Positions 7,614-15,510 are shown, counted from the stretch's first letter. The stretch is DNA of 64,000 bases from Sphingomonas abaci (GCF_014199625.1 NZ_JACHNY010000004.1:1-64000), one strand, 5' to 3'. A program made the numbers and translations. Notes: generated by a model not told the origin, from the letters alone.

Positions 7614-7734
7614 ATGGGGTATGCCCGCCGCTGTTCGGGGTACATCGGCTCAGGAGTAGCTCGGATATGCGTCGCCAGAGCGGAGGGTGTCTCCGCCGCA
7701 AATATCCGCAAGTGGGAGGAGAGCGGATATTTGC
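7614..7734. repeat. Palindromic repeat copy B (42-base block plus two hairpins)
   Basis: Positions 7614-7655 match 8308-8349 at 40 of 42 bases. Downstream, GCGGAG (7680-7685) pairs with CTCCGC (7691-7696). A 12-base perfect inverted repeat then pairs GCAAATATCCGC (7698-7709) with GCGGATATTTGC (7723-7734) around a GTGGGAGGA-containing loop. Compared with copy A, one arm has G changed to A and the other C changed to T, so pairing is kept. Short translated frames in this block are best seen as spurious. Confidence 0.65.
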
Positions 7735-7788
7735 GGGATCAAATGGTTTAGGTTCGCTAGAGCCAGAAGCGGCCCCATGCCAGATGGA

Positions 7789-8187
7789 TCAGGCCGGGAA
7801 ATGAATTCCGCATAATTTGTTGCCGTCGGGATCACGAAAATAGGCCAGTTCGATGGTCCCCATGGAGGCAGTTTCGCGCGGTCCAGGCGGAGCTTCGATC
7901 GAGGTTCCGCCAGCAGCAATGGCGGTATCGTGAAGCTGCTTCACCTGCTCTGGCGAGTCGCAGGAAAATGCGACGGTGCTGCCGTTGGCGACGCTTGCCG
8001 GTTCGTCGTTGATCGGCTGAGTGACGATGAAGTTGGTCCCGCTGCCGTTATTGTATATCAGACGCGTATGGCCGCTATCTGCGACGTTCCGCGTCCCTTC
8101 CCCTGCACCCAAGGTGCCGAGCACCGTGTCGTAGAAGCGCTTGGACCGCTCAATGTCGTTTGATCCGACCATGGTGTGAAAAAGCAT
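7789..8187 (-). CDS. VOC-family (glyoxalase / bleomycin resistance-like) protein
   Basis: The 132-residue protein has the vicinal oxygen chelate layout. An N-terminal strand MLFHTMVGSNDIERSKRFYD (1-20) starts the first beta-alpha-beta-beta-beta module. A second half ends with IELAYFRDPDGNKLCGIHF, the usual ligand-bearing C-terminal strand. H4, near the start, and E114 in TIELAY are candidate metal ligands. Substrates in this family range from methylglyoxal-glutathione to antibiotics, so the function is open. It is transcribed opposite to its neighbours, and nothing indicates a phage role, which fits a cargo gene. Confidence 0.75.
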   Translation of the reverse strand: MLFHTMVGSNDIERSKRFYDTVLGTLGAGEGTRNVADSGHTRLIYNNGSGTNFIVTQPINDEPASVANGSTVAFSCDSPEQVKQLHDTAIAAGGTSIEAPPGPRETASMGTIELAYFRDPDGNKLCGIHFPA

Positions 8188-8307
8188 GCATACTCTCCTG
8201 ATGGCTGATCAACTACCGATCGCCATTAGCGGTTTCAGCTAACCGGCACTTCACCTGCGGTCATCCCCCGGAGCCGTCGCATTGTTCGCTCTTGGGCGCG
8301 AGCTGCC

Positions 8308-8391
8308 ATGGGGTATGCCCGCCGCTATTCGGGGTACATCGGCACAGGAAAAACGCGGAATTGCGTTGCTGCGGCGGAGGGTATCTCCGCC
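8308..8391. repeat. Palindromic repeat copy C (42-base block plus first hairpin)
   Basis: The 42-base block at 8308-8349 is nearly identical to 7614-7655. GGCGGAG (8373-8379) then pairs with CTCCGCC (8385-8391). The second hairpin of copies A and B is missing or eroded. The repeat lies 28 bases before a small gene, on the opposite side of the VOC gene from copy B, so the VOC gene is bracketed by two copies in the same orientation. Confidence 0.6.
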
Positions 8392-8419
8392 TCGGTTGGT
8401 TCGAAAGCTTCTCGGCGTT

Positions 8420-8611
8420 ATGGCTTACTGCCGCGAGATCGCACAAAACCGCCGAATGCGACCGAATGCAAAATGGTCCGAGTTCGAGGACTTCAAGCTT
8501 AGAAAGCTTGTTTCTTCTCAGGCCTCACTCGCAATGATGGCGAGGTGTTTAGGCCGCTCACAAGCTTCGGTGAAAGCACGTCTTTTCCGACTGAAGCGCC
8601 TATTGCCATAG
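8420..8611 (+). CDS. Small Myb/SANT-like helix-turn-helix protein
   Basis: The frame encodes 63 residues from the ATG at 8420, or 51 from the ATG at 8456. The C-terminal 45 residues (WSEFEDFKLRKLVSSQASL followed by MMARCLGRSQASVKARLFRL) look like one SANT/Myb-type three-helix unit. Its opening W and its pattern of spaced Leu, Ala and Arg resemble those of small DNA-binding proteins. The role could be regulation of the element. Neither start has a strong ribosome site, and AT content is higher than in the chromosome. It may be a gene fragment. Confidence 0.45.
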   Translation: MAYCREIAQNRRMRPNAKWSEFEDFKLRKLVSSQASLAMMARCLGRSQASVKARLFRLKRLLP

Positions 8612-8615
8612 TCGC

Positions 8616-8825
8616 CTAATCATACCTCCTTCGCCTCGGCCGGTCTTCTGGCTTTATAGCCATATCCATCGCTGACTGTTCAGCTTCGACCTTGGTTGCG
8701 AATAGGACTGGCAGCCATCGCTTTTCGCGCTCCGAATAGAGACCCCACGATTCGGGACGGGTGGAGTCGGCATAAAGTCGAACGACAAAGCCATGAGCGT
8801 GGGCCACTTGGATTGATCCGATCAA
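8616..8825 (-). CDS. Hypothetical small protein
   Basis: The frame encodes 69 residues, and no family is recognised. The sequence has a plausible protein composition, with a beta-rich start (FVVRLYADSTRPESWGLYS), an amphipathic helix (TKVEAEQSAMDMAIK) and a basic tail (RPRRRRYD). The stop lies four bases from the stop of the converging small HTH gene. It sits in the cargo zone before the integrase. It could be a real small phage gene or chance coding. Confidence 0.4.
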   Translation of the reverse strand: MIGSIQVAHAHGFVVRLYADSTRPESWGLYSEREKRWLPVLFATKVEAEQSAMDMAIKPEDRPRRRRYD

Positions 8826-8921
8826 CGTTGTGAATCAAAGGTTTATGATTCGCTGACCATCATAGCCGGTTCTCGAACTGCCCCTTAGCAATCCATCCAC
8901 GGCCTTACGCTTCGACCAGAG

Positions 8922-8996
8922 TTCGTGCTTTCGGACGGGAAACCTCCCTTTCGGCCAGCCAACCATGCCGCCCAGTGCACAAACTTCGTGCTTTCG
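8922..8996. repeat. 12-base direct repeats upstream of the integrase gene
   Basis: TTCGTGCTTTCG occurs at 8922-8933 and 8985-8996, 63 bases apart, within 130 bases of the integrase start. Six turns of DNA between two identical sites would suit integrase arm-type binding sites or an operator. Which one, if any, cannot be decided from sequence. Confidence 0.4.
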
Positions 8997-9052
8997 AGTA
9001 TTAATTCGCCGGCGTTGGCCGGCCTGATCCTCTCCTAAATAGCGAGATTCCC

Positions 9053-10285
9053 ATGCTGACCAACGCTGCCGTGAAGGCTGCGCGGCCGTCGACGCGCGCC
9101 TATAAGCGCTTCGACGAGCGCGGCCTGTTCCTCTACGTCGCGCCGACCGGCACCCGCTCTTTTCGGATGCGCTTTCGCCTGGGCGGGAAAGAACAGCTGC
9201 TCACCATCGGCACCTATCCCGAGGTCACACTCGACCAGGCGCGCGATCGGCGCGACGCCGCGATCGAGCAGCTCGGCCGAGGCGAGGATCCCCGCAGCTG
9301 CTCGGCCGCGCCGATCGCGCGGACATTCGAGGTCGCGGCGCGCGCTTGGCATAGCCTTCGGCGTCCAGAATGGACCCCGGTTCATGCCGGTGACGTGCTG
9401 ACCAGCCTGGAGCGCGACGTGTTCCCGGCGATCGGCGCGCTCGCCCTGAACGACGTCACGCGGCCCGAGATCCTGGCGCTGCTCCGCAAGATAGAGCGGC
9501 GCGGCGCGGTCGAGACGGCGCGGCGCATCCAGCAGCGGATTTGCGGCGTGTTCCGGCTGGCCATGTCGGAGGGCTGGTGCGACGCCAACCCGGCCGAGGT
9601 GGTGACCGAGGGCTTGGCGAAGGGCCGCGCCAGCGGCCGCCATCCGGCGCTGGTCGACGCGGCCGAGCTGCGCGCGCTCCTCGCGGCCGTCGACGCGCAG
9701 CGCGCCGCGCCGGCGGTGGTGCTGGCTTCACAGTTCCTGGCGCTGACGGCCGTGCGCCTGGCGGCCTTGCGTGGAGCACGTTGGGAGGAGATCGAGGATA
9801 TCGACGGCGTCGAGCCGCTGTGGCGCGTGCCGGCTGCGCGCATGAAGCTGGCGGCGGCGAAGAAGCTCGACCCGACGAACGACCACTTGGTCCCGCTGTC
9901 GTCGGCGGCCGTGGCGGTGCTGCGCCAGGCGCGCGAGCTGGGCGACGGCGCGGGCCTGATCTTCGCGGCCGGTGCCGGGACCGCGATGATCCCCGAGCGC
10001 GCGATCGGCGACCTGTACAACCGCGCCGGCTATGCCGGCCGGCATGTGCCGCACGGCTGGCGCGCGAGCTTCTCGACGATCCTCAACGAGGCGCGGCCGG
10101 ACCAGCGCGGCGCGATCGATCGCGCGCTAGGCCACATCGGGGGTGGTGCCGAGGCAGAGCTGAAGATCAACGCCAAGGTGGAGGGGGCATATAACCGGAG
10201 CCAGCATCTCGCCCCCCGGCGAGCGTTGTTCGATGCCTGGGCCGTGATCCTGGTCGACGGTGCGGCAGACGCGACGCTGGGGTGA
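9053..10285 (+). CDS. int: Tyrosine-type site-specific integrase (P4-like, with DUF4102-type N-terminus)
   Basis: The 410-residue recombinase inserts and excises the element at the tRNA-Thr gene. An N-terminal Arm-DNA-binding domain (about 1-85, with LTIGTYPEVTLDQAR) is followed by a SAM-like core-binding domain (about 90-190). The catalytic domain has R235 (TAVRLAAL), H334 and R337 (HGWR), a downstream GHIGG block, and the nucleophile Y380 (GAYNRS). The catalytic set is intact, so it is likely active. The first Arg box is TAVR rather than the usual TGVR. The gene ends about 1.3 kb before the attachment site, with one gene between. Confidence 0.92.
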   Translation: MLTNAAVKAARPSTRAYKRFDERGLFLYVAPTGTRSFRMRFRLGGKEQLLTIGTYPEVTLDQARDRRDAAIEQLGRGEDPRSCSAAPIARTFEVAARAWHSLRRPEWTPVHAGDVLTSLERDVFPAIGALALNDVTRPEILALLRKIERRGAVETARRIQQRICGVFRLAMSEGWCDANPAEVVTEGLAKGRASGRHPALVDAAELRALLAAVDAQRAAPAVVLASQFLALTAVRLAALRGARWEEIEDIDGVEPLWRVPAARMKLAAAKKLDPTNDHLVPLSSAAVAVLRQARELGDGAGLIFAAGAGTAMIPERAIGDLYNRAGYAGRHVPHGWRASFSTILNEARPDQRGAIDRALGHIGGGAEAELKINAKVEGAYNRSQHLAPRRALFDAWAVILVDGAADATLG

Positions 10286-10466
10286 ATTGGCGCGGTTCCT
10301 GCTCGTCCCCCCAGGCAGCTCGGGGCGGCGCAAGCCGCCACGCACCGACAGCCGCGCCTATGCGGTCGGGTCGATGGGTTGGGCCATTTCGGCAGGGGGG
10401 ACTAACAAATCTGTCCGAGCGTAGCTCGCTTCCTTTTCATCTTGATCTCTTAAGGGCGGATAGAGC

Positions 10467-11345
10467 CTATTCCGTGTGGTCGCGCTCCGCGAGCTTAGAG
10501 CCGTAGCTCGCGAGCGCGGCCTGTAGTGGCGTGGGCGGGGCCGGCGGTGCGCCGACGATGCTCAGCACCGGCGCTGCTGGCCTACGAGCGCCAAGACGGC
10601 GCAGGGCGAGGATCAGGCGCTTCCAATAGGTCTGCCATGTCCGTGCTGCCATGCGCCGCCTGTGGTCGAAGAAATAGGCATTGCTGGTCTGCTCCAGCTG
10701 CGGACCAGCCTGCTTGTCGTTGCCGGTGCGGGTCGTGCGACGGACGCGTTCGATCAGGCCATGGTGGCGCAGCCGGCGGATCGCGGCGACGGCGCTGTTA
10801 TAGTGGACGCCGGCGCGCTCCGCGATCTTCTCGATCGACGGGAACAGCCGGCCGGTGGCGAAGTCCAGGAAGCCGAGCAGCGCACGCAGCACGTCGACAT
10901 CGATGCGGTGCAGCCGATTGTCCGCATTGCTCAGCCATTCGTCGTGCTTGGCAATCGCCATGCGCAGCTGCGCCGGCCGGCCTACCGGCACCTCGGCCGG
11001 TGATCGCGCCAGCAGCTCGTCCAGTTCGGCGGCCGCATTCGCGCGCTCGGCGCGACGGCAACGGATTTCCGTCAGCGGAAATTCCTTGCGCAGCTGGCGG
11101 CGGAGTGAATCGGCCGTGCTGATCAGCACCTCACAATGAACCAGGCCCTGCGGCACTGAGCCATCGCCGACCTTCGACCACGGCTTCGCCCGGGGATCTG
11201 TCTCCTCGTAGCTATGCCGGCGCGGGACGCGGCGACCCTCGCCCTGGTCGGGACCGCGCGTCTTGCCCGACAGCTGCGCGCCGACGGATACGATGAGGGA
11301 ATTGACTGCGCTCTTGGAGGGCGCGGCGGCGAAGGTATGCGACAT
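10467..11345 (-). CDS. Replication-type winged-helix (HTH) protein
   Basis: The protein is 292 residues from the ATG at 11345, which has a GGGAG site upstream. The central region (about 150-215) holds a winged helix of the kind seen in plasmid and phage replication or RepA-like proteins: LFPSIEKIAERAGVHYNSAV, then AAIRRLRHHGLIERVRRTT. The N-terminus is charged and the C-terminus basic with a Pro-rich tail. The gene points away from the attachment site toward the integrase. It may start replication of the excised element or control it; this is inferred from the HTH type and position. Confidence 0.6.
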   Translation of the reverse strand: MSHTFAAAPSKSAVNSLIVSVGAQLSGKTRGPDQGEGRRVPRRHSYEETDPRAKPWSKVGDGSVPQGLVHCEVLISTADSLRRQLRKEFPLTEIRCRRAERANAAAELDELLARSPAEVPVGRPAQLRMAIAKHDEWLSNADNRLHRIDVDVLRALLGFLDFATGRLFPSIEKIAERAGVHYNSAVAAIRRLRHHGLIERVRRTTRTGNDKQAGPQLEQTSNAYFFDHRRRMAARTWQTYWKRLILALRRLGARRPAAPVLSIVGAPPAPPTPLQAALASYGSKLAERDHTE

Positions 11346-11596
11346 CGTGTCGGCTCCCGGATGGGAAGTCGATGGGGCGCACGAAAGCGCCCGCTGAATC
11401 GCATGAGACAGCGCGGCGCTTACGCGGGTGCTGAAGGCGTCAGAGACGCCCGATTGTCGGTGGTGATTTCCCGAAAACGGCTCCGGTGCCGCTCCGGTGC
11501 AGACCAGAACGAGCAACGTAAAACTGCCGTTTTTGGGGGGTGCTTAAGCCGCCAGAACTTCGCGAAAGCCGCAGAAAACTAGGCTGGGCGTTTCGT
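11346..11596. other. Gene-free attP-type arm region before the tRNA fragment
   Basis: This 250-base stretch separates the HTH gene from the tRNA fragment and has no convincing gene. CTCCGGTGC is repeated at 11481-11489 and 11492-11500, one helical turn apart, which would suit a protein-binding site. Beyond the tRNA fragment, 11641-11745 is ordinary chromosomal intergenic DNA before the pseudouridine synthase gene. Confidence 0.4.
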
Positions 11597-11640
11597 TCGT
11601 AATGCGGGGGTCACAGGTTCGAGTCCTGTAAGCGGCACCA
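11597..11640 (+). other. Right attachment site: 3' part of tRNA-Thr(CGT)
   Basis: The sequence reads as a tRNA from the anticodon loop onward. TTCGTAA (11596-11602) holds anticodon CGT at 11598-11600. The variable region, T stem ACAGG/CCTGT (11613-11617 and 11625-11629) with loop TTCGAGT, acceptor strand AAGCGGC and ACCA (to 11640) follow. The five bases before the loop (11591-11595) do not pair with TGCGG after it, and no D arm is present, so it is a fragment. Elements that integrate into tRNA genes leave such a 3' duplicate at the far end. The intact tRNA should be at the left end, outside the window. Confidence 0.8.
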
Positions 11641-11745
11641 CTTCCGATCAGAACCTGGCACCGTCAGCATCGCTGCTACGCACGATCGCGCTTGCGGCGG
11701 CGCGCGCCAGGAGACATTCCGGCGGCCGGACGATAGGAGCGCGGG

Positions 11746-12327
11746 ATGGCCCAGCTGCTGCTGTTCAACAAACCCTATGGCGTCCTGTCGCAATTCACCG
11801 ACCGCGGTTCGCCGACCGCGCGGTCGACATTGTCGGACTTCATCGCGACGCAGGGCGTCTATCCCGCCGGCAGGCTCGATCGGGACAGCGAGGGCCTGCT
11901 GCTGCTCTGCGACGACGGGCGGCTGCAGGCGCGCATCGCCGATCCCCGCTTCAAGATGCCCAAGACCTATCTGGTGCAGGTCGAAGGCGATCCGCAGGAG
12001 CCGGCGCTGGACCGCCTGCGCCAGGGCGTCCGGCTCAACGATGGCATGACCCTGCCCGCCGAGGTCGCGCGGATCGCGCCGCCGGACCTGTGGCCGCGCG
12101 ACCCGCCGATCCGCCAGCGCCGGTCGATCCCCGACGGCTGGCTGAGCATCACCATCCGCGAGGGACGCAACCGGCAAGTCCGCCGCATGACGGCGGCGGT
12201 CGGGTTGCCCACGCTGAGGCTGGTCCGCTGGTCGATCGGCGACTGGTCCGTCGCCGGGATCGCACCGGGCCAGTTCGAGGCCCGCTCCGGCCCGGGCCGG
12301 GGGCCCGGCGGCGCACGGCGGCGCTGA
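11746..12327 (+). CDS. rluE: 23S rRNA pseudouridine synthase, RluE/RsuA family
   Basis: The 193-residue enzyme isomerises a uridine in 23S rRNA (U2457 in E. coli for RluE) to pseudouridine. It starts with [14 protein letters not shown] and carries the catalytic block [14 protein letters not shown] (about 42-55), with Asp46 as the expected catalytic residue. The RsuA-family GRNRQVRRM motif lies near 141-149. There is no S4 domain, as in RluE. The C-terminus has a Gly/Arg/Pro-rich tail. It is the first chromosomal gene after the attachment site. The exact rRNA position is inferred from the family. Confidence 0.82.
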   Translation: MAQLLLFNKPYGVLSQFTDRGSPTARSTLSDFIATQGVYPAGRLDRDSEGLLLLCDDGRLQARIADPRFKMPKTYLVQVEGDPQEPALDRLRQGVRLNDGMTLPAEVARIAPPDLWPRDPPIRQRRSIPDGWLSITIREGRNRQVRRMTAAVGLPTLRLVRWSIGDWSVAGIAPGQFEARSGPGRGPGGARRR

Positions 12328-12338
12328 CGCGGTCCGGC

Positions 12339-12386
12339 GGGAAGCCGGGAAGCCGGGAAGCCGGGAAGCCGGGAAGCCGGGAAGCC
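12339..12386. repeat. Six perfect tandem copies of an 8-base unit
   Basis: GGGAAGCC is repeated six times without error, starting 12 bases after the pseudouridine synthase stop. Perfect short tandem repeats change copy number by slippage, so this is a likely variable locus. It is outside any gene that I can support. The rest of the gap to 12579 shows no gene. Confidence 0.9.
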
Positions 12387-12579
12387 GCTGGCGGGATCGC
12401 GTGGGCGCGGATCACGGCCAAGCCCGCCACCGGTTGCCGCCGGCCGCGAAAGCTGATTTGAGGCTTCCACGCCTCAGCCCGGCGAAGAAGCGCGCGGCGG
12501 GAGGGCGTCGATCGTCCCGGCATCGGCGTCTTCGCCCGGTCGCTCGCACCAAGGCCCATCGGCAGGATTTCGGACTTTC

Positions 12580-13410
12580 ATGAATTATCGCCACTCCTTT
12601 CATGCCGGCAACAGCGCCGATGTCGTGAAGCACAGCCTGTTGATCGCGCTCGTCCGGGCGTTGCAGCAGAAACAGGGCGCGCTGACCCTGATCGACACCC
12701 ATGCCGGCTGCGGGCTCTACGACCTGGGCGGCGAGCAGGCCCAGCGCACCGGCGAGGCCGCACAAGGAGTGGCGCGGGCCTTCGCCGATCCCAACCCCCT
12801 GCTGGATGCCTATCGCGCCGCCGTCCAGGCCGTGAACATGGGGGCGGAACCGCGCCTCTATCCCGGCTCGCCGCGCGTTCTGGCGCAGCTCCTGCGGTCG
12901 CAGGACGGGCTGATCCTCAACGAGAAACATCCCGAGGACGCGCATGCCCTGCGCGGCGCGATGCGGGGCACGCCAGCCGCCGTGCACGAGCGCGATGCCT
13001 ATGAGCTTTGGCTGGCGATGCTTCCGACCCGCACCGGTCGGGGCGTGGTGGTGGTCGACCCACCCTATGAGCAGACCGACGAACGCGCCCGCATCACCGC
13101 CACCCTCGCCGCGGCGCACCGCAAATGGGCGCATGGCGTCACGGTCATCTGGTATCCGCTGAAGGACCGCGCGACGCACCAGCGGTGGAAAGCCGATCTG
13201 CGCAGGCTCGGCATCCCGAAGATCCTGTCGGTGGAGCACTGGCTCTATGATGCCGATCGCCCCGGTCTCTACAACGGCGCGGGCCTGTTCATCGTCAATC
13301 CGCCCTATGCCTTCATCCAGGCGCTGCCGCCCCTGCTGGAGGCCTTGCGCGCCGCCCTGGCGCCGGACGGGCACCGGGGCGCGATCACCGCTGAGTGGCT
13401 GGCGCCATGA
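12580..13410 (+). CDS. rlmJ: 23S rRNA (adenine-2030-N6)-methyltransferase RlmJ
   Basis: The 276-residue protein begins with the family signature MNYRHSFHAGNSADVVKH. It has an AdoMet-binding motif TLIDTHAGCGLYDL (about 36-49) and the catalytic VVVVDPPYEQ (about 156-165, DPPY type for N6-adenine methylation). In E. coli RlmJ methylates A2030 of 23S rRNA. Length and motif order match the family. It stands alone between the tandem repeat and a TetR gene transcribed toward it. Confidence 0.92.
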   Translation: MNYRHSFHAGNSADVVKHSLLIALVRALQQKQGALTLIDTHAGCGLYDLGGEQAQRTGEAAQGVARAFADPNPLLDAYRAAVQAVNMGAEPRLYPGSPRVLAQLLRSQDGLILNEKHPEDAHALRGAMRGTPAAVHERDAYELWLAMLPTRTGRGVVVVDPPYEQTDERARITATLAAAHRKWAHGVTVIWYPLKDRATHQRWKADLRRLGIPKILSVEHWLYDADRPGLYNGAGLFIVNPPYAFIQALPPLLEALRAALAPDGHRGAITAEWLAP

Positions 13411-13474
13411 CCATCGGCCGGGTCGCGGAGGCGGCCGTACGGCCCCATCGGCACCGCCGCTCCACCCACCGCGC

Positions 13475-14083
13475 TCACCCCTCGCGAAGCCGCGGCGCGT
13501 CCAACGCCATCGCCGCCCGTTTTGCAATCGCCAGGAGCCTAGCCTCGTCCCATCCCTCCCGGGCCGCGGCGGACAGGCCGAGCATCGTCGTGGCGACGTA
13601 ATCGGCCAGATGCGCGGGGTTCTCGACACCGGCCCCTGTCAGGAACGCCTGCACCTTCTCCCGGTTCTCGCCCGCGATCCGCGCGGCCGCGACGCCCCAA
13701 TCCTGGGCTGCGGTCCTGGCATGTTCGAGGATCAGGCACCCGCGCCGCTGCGGATGGGCGGCATAGGCGTGCGCCGCGGCGCATAGCATGGCGGCAAGGG
13801 CGGCTTGGGCCGGCACGCCCGGCACCAGGAAACGGTCCAGCGGCACGACGGTGTTCGAATAGCGTCGCAACGCCTCCTTGAAGAAGGCGGTCTTGCTGCC
13901 GAATGCCGCGTAGAAGCTCGGCGGGGTGATCCCGATCGCCTCGGTCAGCGCCGCGACGCTGACCTTCTCATAGCCGTGTTCATGGAACAGATGCTGTCCC
14001 ACCGCGACCGCGTCGTCGAGCGCGAACCCGCGTGGCCGCCCCCGTAGCCGCCCGTTTTGTTTAACAGCCATTACAGAATCCAT
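13475..14083 (-). CDS. TetR-family transcriptional repressor
   Basis: The 202-residue protein has an N-terminal TetR HTH (about 22-68; GYEKVSVAALTEAIGITPPSFYAAFGSK) with the typical FYAAFGSK recognition helix. A helical ligand-binding domain follows, in the style of the TetR_C_16/YcdC groups. It is divergent from an MFS efflux gene across a 103-base gap with an imperfect palindrome, so it very likely represses that transporter and itself until a ligand binds. The start at 14083 has a GAG/GAAG stretch upstream; an alternative ATG is four codons later. Confidence 0.85.
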   Translation of the reverse strand: MDSVMAVKQNGRLRGRPRGFALDDAVAVGQHLFHEHGYEKVSVAALTEAIGITPPSFYAAFGSKTAFFKEALRRYSNTVVPLDRFLVPGVPAQAALAAMLCAAAHAYAAHPQRRGCLILEHARTAAQDWGVAAARIAGENREKVQAFLTGAGVENPAHLADYVATTMLGLSAAAREGWDEARLLAIAKRAAMALDAPRLREG

Positions 14084-14094
14084 TTGCTTCGCTC

Positions 14095-14116
14095 ATGCCA
14101 TTTATATAGCGGTCAT
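14095..14116. promoter_or_regulatory. Candidate TetR operator in the divergent promoter region
   Basis: The 22 bases have the symmetric frame ATG-CC...TATATA...GG-CAT, an imperfect palindrome centred on TATATA. It lies between the tetR-like and MFS genes, in the only AT-rich part of this area, where both promoters must lie. TetR proteins bind such palindromes to shut off both genes. This is inference from symmetry and location. Confidence 0.45.
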
Positions 14117-14186
14117 TCATGTAATTAGCCACGCCCCAGATCGCTGCGGTCGGGGACGGGCCTCGACCCGACGGACAAGGACCATC

Positions 14187-15389
14187 ATGCCGCCTCCTGC
14201 CTCGCCCGCCTGCGTCGGACCGGCGTCCGCCCCGCCGCGCGCCGAACTCCCCATCGCGGCGCTGTCCGGCCTTGCCGCCAGTGGCTTCCTGTGCATCGTG
14301 ACCGAGACGCTGCCGGCCGGACTGCTGCCGCACGTCGCGGCCGGGCTGGGGGTCGCCGAGGCGGTCGCGGGACAATTGGTCGCGGTCTATGCGCTCGGAT
14401 CCTTGCTGGCGGCGATTCCCCTGACCAGCCTGACCCAGGGCCTGGCCCGGCGGGGCGTCCTGCTCGCGACGATCCTCTGCTTCGTCGTCGGCAACGCCCT
14501 GACGGCAGGGGCCGGATCGCTGGCCGTCATCCTGGTCGCGCGGTTCGTCGCCGGCTGCGCGGCCGGGCTCGCCTGGGGGATCCTGGCGGGATACGCACGC
14601 AGCATCGTGCGTCCGGACCAGACCGGCCCGGCGATGGCGCTCGCCATGGTCGGCGTGCCGCTGGCGCTTGCGCTGGGCGTCCCGCTGGGCACCTTCCTTG
14701 GCGGCCTGGTCGGCTGGCGCGGATCGTTCCTGATCCTCGCGGCGCTTGGCCTCGCGCTGATCGGCTGGATCATCGCCACACTGCCCGACGCGCCCGGCCG
14801 GGCGGGCGACGATCGTCCATCGCTGCGCCAGGTCATCGCGACACCCGGCGTGGCGCCGATCCTGCTCGTCATCCTCACCTGGATGACGGCGCACAATGTC
14901 CTCTATACCTATATCGCGCCGTTCGCGGTGGCGGCCGGGGTACGGACCGATCTGGTCCTGCTGGCCTTCGGCGTCGGGTCGCTCGCCGGGCTCTGGCTCG
15001 TCGGGCGACTGGTCGACCGGATGCTGCGCACGCTGGTCCTCCTGGCGACCGGATCGTTCGCGACGGTCGCGATCGTCCTGGTCGTCGTCGGCGGACAAGA
15101 CGTCGTCCTCTACGGCGCGGCCCTTCTCTGGGGACTGGGCTTCGGCGGCGCGGGGGCCATGATGCAGACGGCATCGGCGGATGCGGCCGGCAACGGCATC
15201 GACCTGGCACAGGCCATGGTCACCACCGCATGGAACGTGGCGATCGCGGCCGGCGGCGCACTGGGCGGCGCGTTGCTCGCGATCGGTGGGACGTCGCTGC
15301 TGCCGCCGGCCGTCGCCGCGCTGGCTCTGCTCGCCTTCCTGATCGCGCTGGCCGCCCGCCGTTCCGCCTTTCCACCCGGCCGCCGCTGA
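14187..15389 (+). CDS. MFS drug/sugar efflux transporter (DHA1-like)
   Basis: The 400-residue inner-membrane protein has about 12 hydrophobic segments. A motif-A-like segment (SLTQGLARRGVLLAT) follows helix 2, and a motif-C-like Gly/Pro-rich stretch (MVGVPLALALGVPLGTFLGG) lies in helix 5, both marks of drug/H+ antiporters of the DHA1 type (AraJ/YdhP-like). It probably exports a small toxic compound or sugar by proton exchange. Divergence from a TetR repressor gene supports an inducible efflux system. The substrate is unknown. Confidence 0.85.
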   Translation: MPPPASPACVGPASAPPRAELPIAALSGLAASGFLCIVTETLPAGLLPHVAAGLGVAEAVAGQLVAVYALGSLLAAIPLTSLTQGLARRGVLLATILCFVVGNALTAGAGSLAVILVARFVAGCAAGLAWGILAGYARSIVRPDQTGPAMALAMVGVPLALALGVPLGTFLGGLVGWRGSFLILAALGLALIGWIIATLPDAPGRAGDDRPSLRQVIATPGVAPILLVILTWMTAHNVLYTYIAPFAVAAGVRTDLVLLAFGVGSLAGLWLVGRLVDRMLRTLVLLATGSFATVAIVLVVVGGQDVVLYGAALLWGLGFGGAGAMMQTASADAAGNGIDLAQAMVTTAWNVAIAAGGALGGALLAIGGTSLLPPAVAALALLAFLIALAARRSAFPPGRR

Positions 15390-15510
15390 CGGCCGCCCGC
15401 GCCGATCGGTCGCGCGCATGCGTCATCAGGCATAATGATATATTGTTTTGCGCCCCGGGATGCGGCAGCACGCCGCCTCCAGGCCATCGATGATGGCGGA
15501 CGACGGGACC

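Larger units (their letters stand above)
1..11640. mobile_element. Right part of a prophage or phage-derived integrated element
   Basis: The span holds phage lysis genes, tail-fibre-type genes, a DNA methylase, cargo genes, a tyrosine integrase and a replication-type HTH gene. It ends at a tRNA-Thr 3' fragment, after which housekeeping genes (rluE-like, rlmJ) begin abruptly. The lysis, fibre, methylase and integrase genes are on the plus strand; the VOC gene, a small gene and the replication-type gene are on the minus strand. The left half (head and tail structural genes, left attachment site with the intact tRNA) must lie outside the window. No terminase, portal or capsid gene is visible here, so whether the element is still a functional phage cannot be judged. 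Confidence 0.85.

Noticed and set aside
7614..8400. Short frames in the 42-base repeat (translations with CTPNSGGHTP or MGYARR)
   Set aside because: They arise from the repeat itself, occur in several frames, and have no ribosome sites. They are treated as spurious.
11581..11640. An intact tRNA-Thr gene
   Set aside because: The acceptor 5' strand, D arm and 5' half of the anticodon stem are missing upstream of 11596.
12339..12386. CRISPR-like array
   Set aside because: The repeats are 8 bases long, directly adjacent and without spacers, so it is a simple tandem repeat.
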